A stretch of DNA of 7,193 nucleotides, from the NCBI GenBank assembly GCA_938023775.1, contig CALJDB010000118.1, positions 1-7,193 of the forward strand, given 5' to 3'. Position numbers and translations under genes: made by a program. The stretch comes from an uncultured Clostridia bacterium (GTDB lineage: Bacteria; Bacillota; Clostridia; Oscillospirales; Oscillospiraceae). Below the pieces are notes generated by a model, which did not search any database, had not been told where the DNA came from, and worked only from the letters and a program-made list of their open reading frames with translations. Within the stretch, counting starts at the first letter, position 1. Every line of letters begins with the position of its first letter. Positions 5,943-7,193 of this stretch are shown one piece after another.

Positions 5943-7062
5943 ATGAAGCATCAGAAGCTCCTTGCCGCGGCTGCGGCGCTCGCGCTGCTCTGCGGCTGCG
6001 GCTCCGCCGCCCCGGACGCGGCGGAGACCCCGGCGCCCACGGCGCACGACGCGGTGAAAAACAGCCCCGCGGAGTATTACACCGGAGCCGAGCCGGAGAC
6101 GGACGCCGCGGCGTATATCGCCCACGACGTTTCCTATTACCCGGAGCTGGACACCTCCGGCTTCCAGAAGCAGCGCTACGACGGCGAGACGGAGTGGGTC
6201 TATTACTACACCGCCGAGGGCTACACGGACTATGTTTTCTCCACCCTGCCCGTGCAGGGCAGCGCCGTTCCGGAGCAGATGATGCACTCCGAGAGCGAGG
6301 CGTATGAAAACGCCGTGCTCCACCTCACGGAGCCGGGAACTTATGTCATCTCCGGAACGTGACACGGTCGGATCTGGATCGACCTCGGCGACACGGACGC
6401 GACCTTCGCCGACCCGGACGCGAAGGTGACGCTCATTCTAAACGGCGCGAAGATCGACTGCACGGTCGCCCCCGGCGTCGTGTTCTACAGCGTCTATGAG
6501 TGCGATAACGCGTGGGAGACCCGCGAAAGCTACGGCGCCGCCGTCGACACCGCGGACGCGGGCGCAGAAAAAGGCGCGCAAGACCGACGGTAGCGAAAAC
6601 GCCGGACAGGCGGCGGTGAACCTCAGCTTCAGCCAGCGCCAGAGCGCGGACGAGGCGATCGTCATCACGGACACGGACGGCAAGGTCGTGTTCGCCTACG
6701 ACCCGGACAAGGACGAGGTCGCGGAGGGCAACGCACGCTGGTATTCCGGCGCGATTTTGTCCGCGCCCGGTCTCTCCGTCGGCGGCGACGTCGAGGGCGA
6801 GGAGGTCGCCGGCGTCTATGACCCCGATAGCGTCACGGGCTTCACGGCGGACGCCAAGCAGCAATGCTGGACCGGCACGGGCACGCTCGGCGACTTCGGC
6901 GGAGGTCCCGGCGGCTTCGGCGGAGGCGGCGGGGGGTTCGACCCCAGCGGCGGCAATGGCGGCTTTGACCCGAATGGCGGGGACGCCGCCGGTGAGGGCG
7001 AGGTCGTGTTTAGCCTCAGCGAAAAAGTGAACGGCTTCACGGGTGTCCGCGACACGGAATAA
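5943..7062 (+). pseudogene. Degraded lipoprotein, carbohydrate-binding-domain protein type
   Basis: The start is the ATG at 5943 with GGGAGG (5928-5933) upstream, not the earlier ATG at 5865. Residues 1-19 are a lipoprotein signal ending in LCGC, with C19 the probable lipidated Cys, followed by an Ala/Pro/Thr linker. The first frame runs 139 codons to TYVISGT, then meets TGA at 6360-6362. The same frame continues sensibly (WIDLGDTDATFADPDAKVTL, then VVFYSVYECDNAW and AAVDTADAGA) to a TAG at 6591. Near 6564-6580 the family-like reading moves to another frame (KKARKTDG, then NLSFSQRQSADEAIVITDTDG, AYDPDKDE), reaching a Gly-rich tail and VNGFTGVRDTE with TAA at 7060. From memory of Oscillospiraceae homologues, which are around 600 residues, the TGA stands where Trp (TGG) is expected and a long beta-helix-like middle is missing between KTDG and the C-terminal part. 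The extent of loss is recalled, not measured. Assembly error is an alternative. Confidence 0.8.
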
Positions 7063-7077
7063 TTGGAGTTATGAAAA

Positions 7078-7119
7078 AGCGATCCCGCCTGATTTTTCGT
7101 GCGGGATTGTTGGATTTTA
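7078..7119 (+). terminator. Intrinsic terminator after the lipoprotein pseudogene
   Basis: ATCCCGC (7082-7088) pairs with GCGGGAT (7101-7107). The stem extends outward through 7078-7081 with 7108-7111 (including wobbles), giving about 11 pairs around a 12-nt loop. The 3' flank TTGTTGGATTTT is T-rich but interrupted, so efficiency may be moderate. It sits 15 nt after the TAA at 7060-7062. Confidence 0.7.
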
Positions 7120-7128
7120 AAAGCTGAA

Positions 7129-7193
7129 CGCGCCTTGTGGCGCGAGGATTTAATATGTTTCGCGCCGAAGGCGCGACTTACTTTGCCCCTCGC
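7129..7193. repeat. Paired GC-rich hairpins, possible intergenic repeat element cut by window edge
   Basis: Two hairpins share the same arms: CGCGCC (7129-7134) loop TTGT GGCGCG (7139-7144), and CGCGCC (7161-7166) loop GAA GGCGCG (7170-7175), with an AT-rich spacer (GATTTAATATGTTT) between. The arms can also cross-pair. They are followed by CTTACTTTGCCCC and the start of what may be a further inverted repeat. No coding sequence is seen here. The arrangement resembles short palindromic intergenic repeats scattered in related genomes, but copy number cannot be known from one window. Confidence 0.5.

Noticed and set aside
6496..7062. Separate gene beginning at the ATG at 6496
   Set aside because: The ATG is a chance overlap within the coding frame of the lipoprotein, has no ribosome binding site, and its first 20 or so residues are an out-of-frame reading. 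Only the later part is family-like.
7071..7127. 18-residue open frame with GGAG 2 nt upstream of ATG
   Set aside because: The spacing is too short, and the frame is made of the terminator hairpin itself.

Overview
The window looks like chromosomal DNA from a GC-rich member of the class Clostridia, most likely an Oscillospiraceae/Ruminococcaceae-type gut anaerobe. The grounds are AGGAGG-type ribosome binding sites, a folate ECF-transporter S component behind what looks like a tetrahydrofolate riboswitch, an OFA-type MFS permease, a clostridial PepD, and remains of a lipoprotein type common in that family. This placement is inferred from gene content and base composition only; there is no rRNA or other marker. 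No tRNA, rRNA, CRISPR array, integrase or transposase is visible.

Layout. (1) Bases 1-1816, plus strand: the 3' tail of a probable THF riboswitch, a translational expression platform with two mutually exclusive hairpins, then folT (71-604) and an MFS permease (635-1816), ending at a bidirectional terminator (1821-1860). (2) Bases 4897-1872, minus strand: a three-gene run of an O-antigen ligase/polymerase-like membrane protein, a 100-residue single-span Pro/Thr-rich protein, and the dipeptidase pepD. Gaps are 22 nt each. A near-consensus sigma-A promoter with an extended -10 lies at 4972-5000, and the run converges on the same terminator. (3) Bases 5077-5841, plus strand: a TatD-family metal-dependent hydrolase, divergent from the ligase operon. 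(4) Bases 5943-7062, plus strand: the degraded remains of a lipoprotein of the carbohydrate-binding-domain type, with an in-frame TGA, a frame change and loss of most of its middle. (5) Bases 7063-7193: a terminator hairpin, then two near-identical small hairpins and the start of a possible larger palindrome cut by the window edge.

How it works together. The first operon is best read as folate uptake: FolT would bind folate and pair with a shared EcfAA'T energising module encoded elsewhere, with translation shut off when reduced folate is plentiful. The MFS gene 30 nt downstream probably shares the transcript. The minus-strand operon mixes envelope glycopolymer chemistry with peptide scavenging and has no obvious single pathway. 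TatD is a housekeeping nuclease. I do not see a convincing new defence or mobile system. The most informative items are the riboswitch switching region, the strong Shine-Dalgarno without a normal start codon ahead of the ligase gene, the multiply broken lipoprotein gene, and the hairpin cluster at the right edge.
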